NCBI GenBank assembly: GCA_965641885.1
Contig: OZ282574.1
Span: forward strand, 1,798,001-1,862,000
DNA: 64,000 nt
Origin: Pseudophaeobacter sp965641885
Lineage (GTDB): Bacteria; Pseudomonadota; Alphaproteobacteria; Rhodobacterales; Rhodobacteraceae
Direction of reading: 5' to 3'
The first letter of the stretch is position 1; every line of letters begins with the position of its first letter. Below are positions 63,102 to 64,000 of this stretch, piece after piece. Position numbers and translations under genes: made by a program. Under the pieces are notes generated by a model, which searched no databases, had not been told where the DNA came from, and worked only from the letters and a program-made list of their open reading frames with translations.

Positions 63102-63962
63102 TCAAACTGCCTTTGGAGTATGTTTAACAATTGCATTGAAATCAGCGCTGTCGGCAATTTCAGCTGAGGCGTTCAGCCAAATATCAGCAATCTGGGAAAA
63201 GCCATTCAGCGCAACACCTGATCCTTTGGCCAGATCCAGCGCGAGGCCTACGTCCTTACGCATGAGCCCCATGGTAAAGCCTGAATCAAAGGCCTCATTG
63301 AGGATCCATTTGGGAAAATTGACTTCACTCACGCCGCTCCGGCCAGAGCCTGCGTTGATCCCTTCGAGCAGATCTTGCGGGCGTACACCTGCGGCCTGAC
63401 CCAGGCGAAGCGCCTCGCCGACCAGCACAAGGTTTGCGGCACAGAGCAGGTTATTGGCGATCTTGGCCGCGTGGCCCGCACCGGAGCCGCCGACTGTTAC
63501 CGTTTTTGCCGTCAGTATATCCAGCAGGGGGCGGAGCGTTGCAATTGCTATGGTGTCGCCCCCCAACAACATTGTCATGGTCCCTGCATGCGCGGCAGCT
63601 GGTCCGCCGCTTACAGGTGCGTCGACAAAGGCAAATTCGTGCTGCGCACCCTTGGCACTGATGGCTTGTGAGGTGGCTGGCTCAGAGGTGGAGGTATCCA
63701 GAATGATCGTGCCGGCCTGAATGTCAGGCAAAATCTCATCCATTACGGCCTCAACCACCGCGGCCTTTGGCAGGGATAAGATAAGAACGTCGCAGGCCCG
63801 TGCCAATGCAGCCGCTGACGGAGATATAACAGCCCCAAGGCTCGCCATATTGGCGCTGTTCTCTGGACTGGGGTCAAAACAGGTGAGCTCAATTCCAGTT
63901 TTGATAAGCTGTGTGGCCATACCACCGCCCATATTGCCGCATCCGATGATCCCAAGCCGCAT
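63102..63962 (-). CDS. 3-hydroxyisobutyrate dehydrogenase-like beta-hydroxyacid dehydrogenase
   Basis: 286 residues. The Rossmann start is LGIIGCGNMGGGMATQLIKT, then LDTSTSEPAT, the substrate loop FVDAPVSGGPAAAHAGTMTM and the catalytic lysine in SGAGHAAKIANNLL. Members oxidise beta-hydroxyacids (hydroxyisobutyrate, tartronate semialdehyde, sulpholactaldehyde and others). A GGGAG ribosome site lies about 8 bases ahead of the ATG. First gene of the minus-strand operon with the aldehyde dehydrogenase, acetyltransferase and VOC protein. Which substrate it uses is not evident. Confidence 0.92.
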   Translation of the reverse strand: MRLGIIGCGNMGGGMATQLIKTGIELTCFDPSPENSANMASLGAVISPSAAALARACDVLILSLPKAAVVEAVMDEILPDIQAGTIILDTSTSEPATSQAISAKGAQHEFAFVDAPVSGGPAAAHAGTMTMLLGGDTIAIATLRPLLDILTAKTVTVGGSGAGHAAKIANNLLCAANLVLVGEALRLGQAAGVRPQDLLEGINAGSGRSGVSEVNFPKWILNEAFDSGFTMGLMRKDVGLALDLAKGSGVALNGFSQIADIWLNASAEIADSADFNAIVKHTPKAV

Positions 63963-64000
63963 AGCTGCGCTCCCTTTGTCCGTGTTTCTTGCGAGTATGC

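Overview
The window looks like part of a replicon from a marine alphaproteobacterium of the Rhodobacteraceae (Roseobacter group). This rests on gene content: a RcapMu-like transposable prophage, a luxR-luxI pair, RTX proteins, a haem-uptake operon, a MoxR/Bat-sulfatase cluster, and coding style. It is an inference, because no rRNA or tRNA was seen to anchor it. The first two thirds read as an accessory region rich in mobile and decaying DNA. The last third is compact and operonic.

Layout. Positions 1-1000 hold a small membrane protein (DUF4345) and repeat debris. Positions 1033-10821 are the early half of a Mu-like transposable prophage on the minus strand: regulator, ParB-like protein, MuA transposase, MuB ATPase, HU, DUF3164, GemA/gp16 and two Mor-type activators. 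A divergent repressor and a three-copy, 21-bp-phased operator array lie at the control end. No lysis or virion genes are present, so the element is a remnant or a domesticated transposon. Directly beyond it lies a luxR-luxI quorum-sensing pair (11034-12384).

Positions 12815-22510 carry three amidohydrolase-superfamily genes and an outer-membrane porin. One amidohydrolase is cut by an in-frame TGA. Another is split by a complete IS3-family element with intact inverted repeats and a 3-bp target duplication, so this catabolic locus appears to be eroding. Positions 23050-29475 hold a CpXC zinc-ribbon protein and a 1903-residue protein made mostly of helical repeats and ending in an HExxH zincin-like domain. 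This pair is the best candidate here for an undescribed system. Positions 29950-36115 contain a dead IS5 transposase carrying two copies of a ~43-bp mini-repeat, an intact RTX protein, a Crp/Fnr pseudogene, an IS3 scrap and a frameshifted RTX fragment.

Positions 36500-44819 hold a YraQ/ArsP-type permease with a thioredoxin-fold partner, a lipoprotein, and a tightly coupled haem-uptake operon (TonB receptor, SbmA-like ABC protein, putative haem-handling protein, ChaN). Next comes a membrane protein/XRE regulator pair with two clear operators on its own promoter. Positions 45380-57612 are a MoxR-DUF58-DUF4381-VWA-VWA/TPR-BatD series followed by an octahaem cytochrome, an arylsulfatase and a PafA-like phosphatase. 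An eight-copy 11-bp tandem repeat sits just upstream of the sulfatase. A hybrid histidine kinase is convergent with this cluster. The window closes with a four-gene minus-strand operon: 3-hydroxyisobutyrate-dehydrogenase-like, aldehyde dehydrogenase, serine acetyltransferase-like and a VOC protein.

A degenerate intergenic repeat with a shared ~27-bp core occurs at least five times between 16 and 36 kb.
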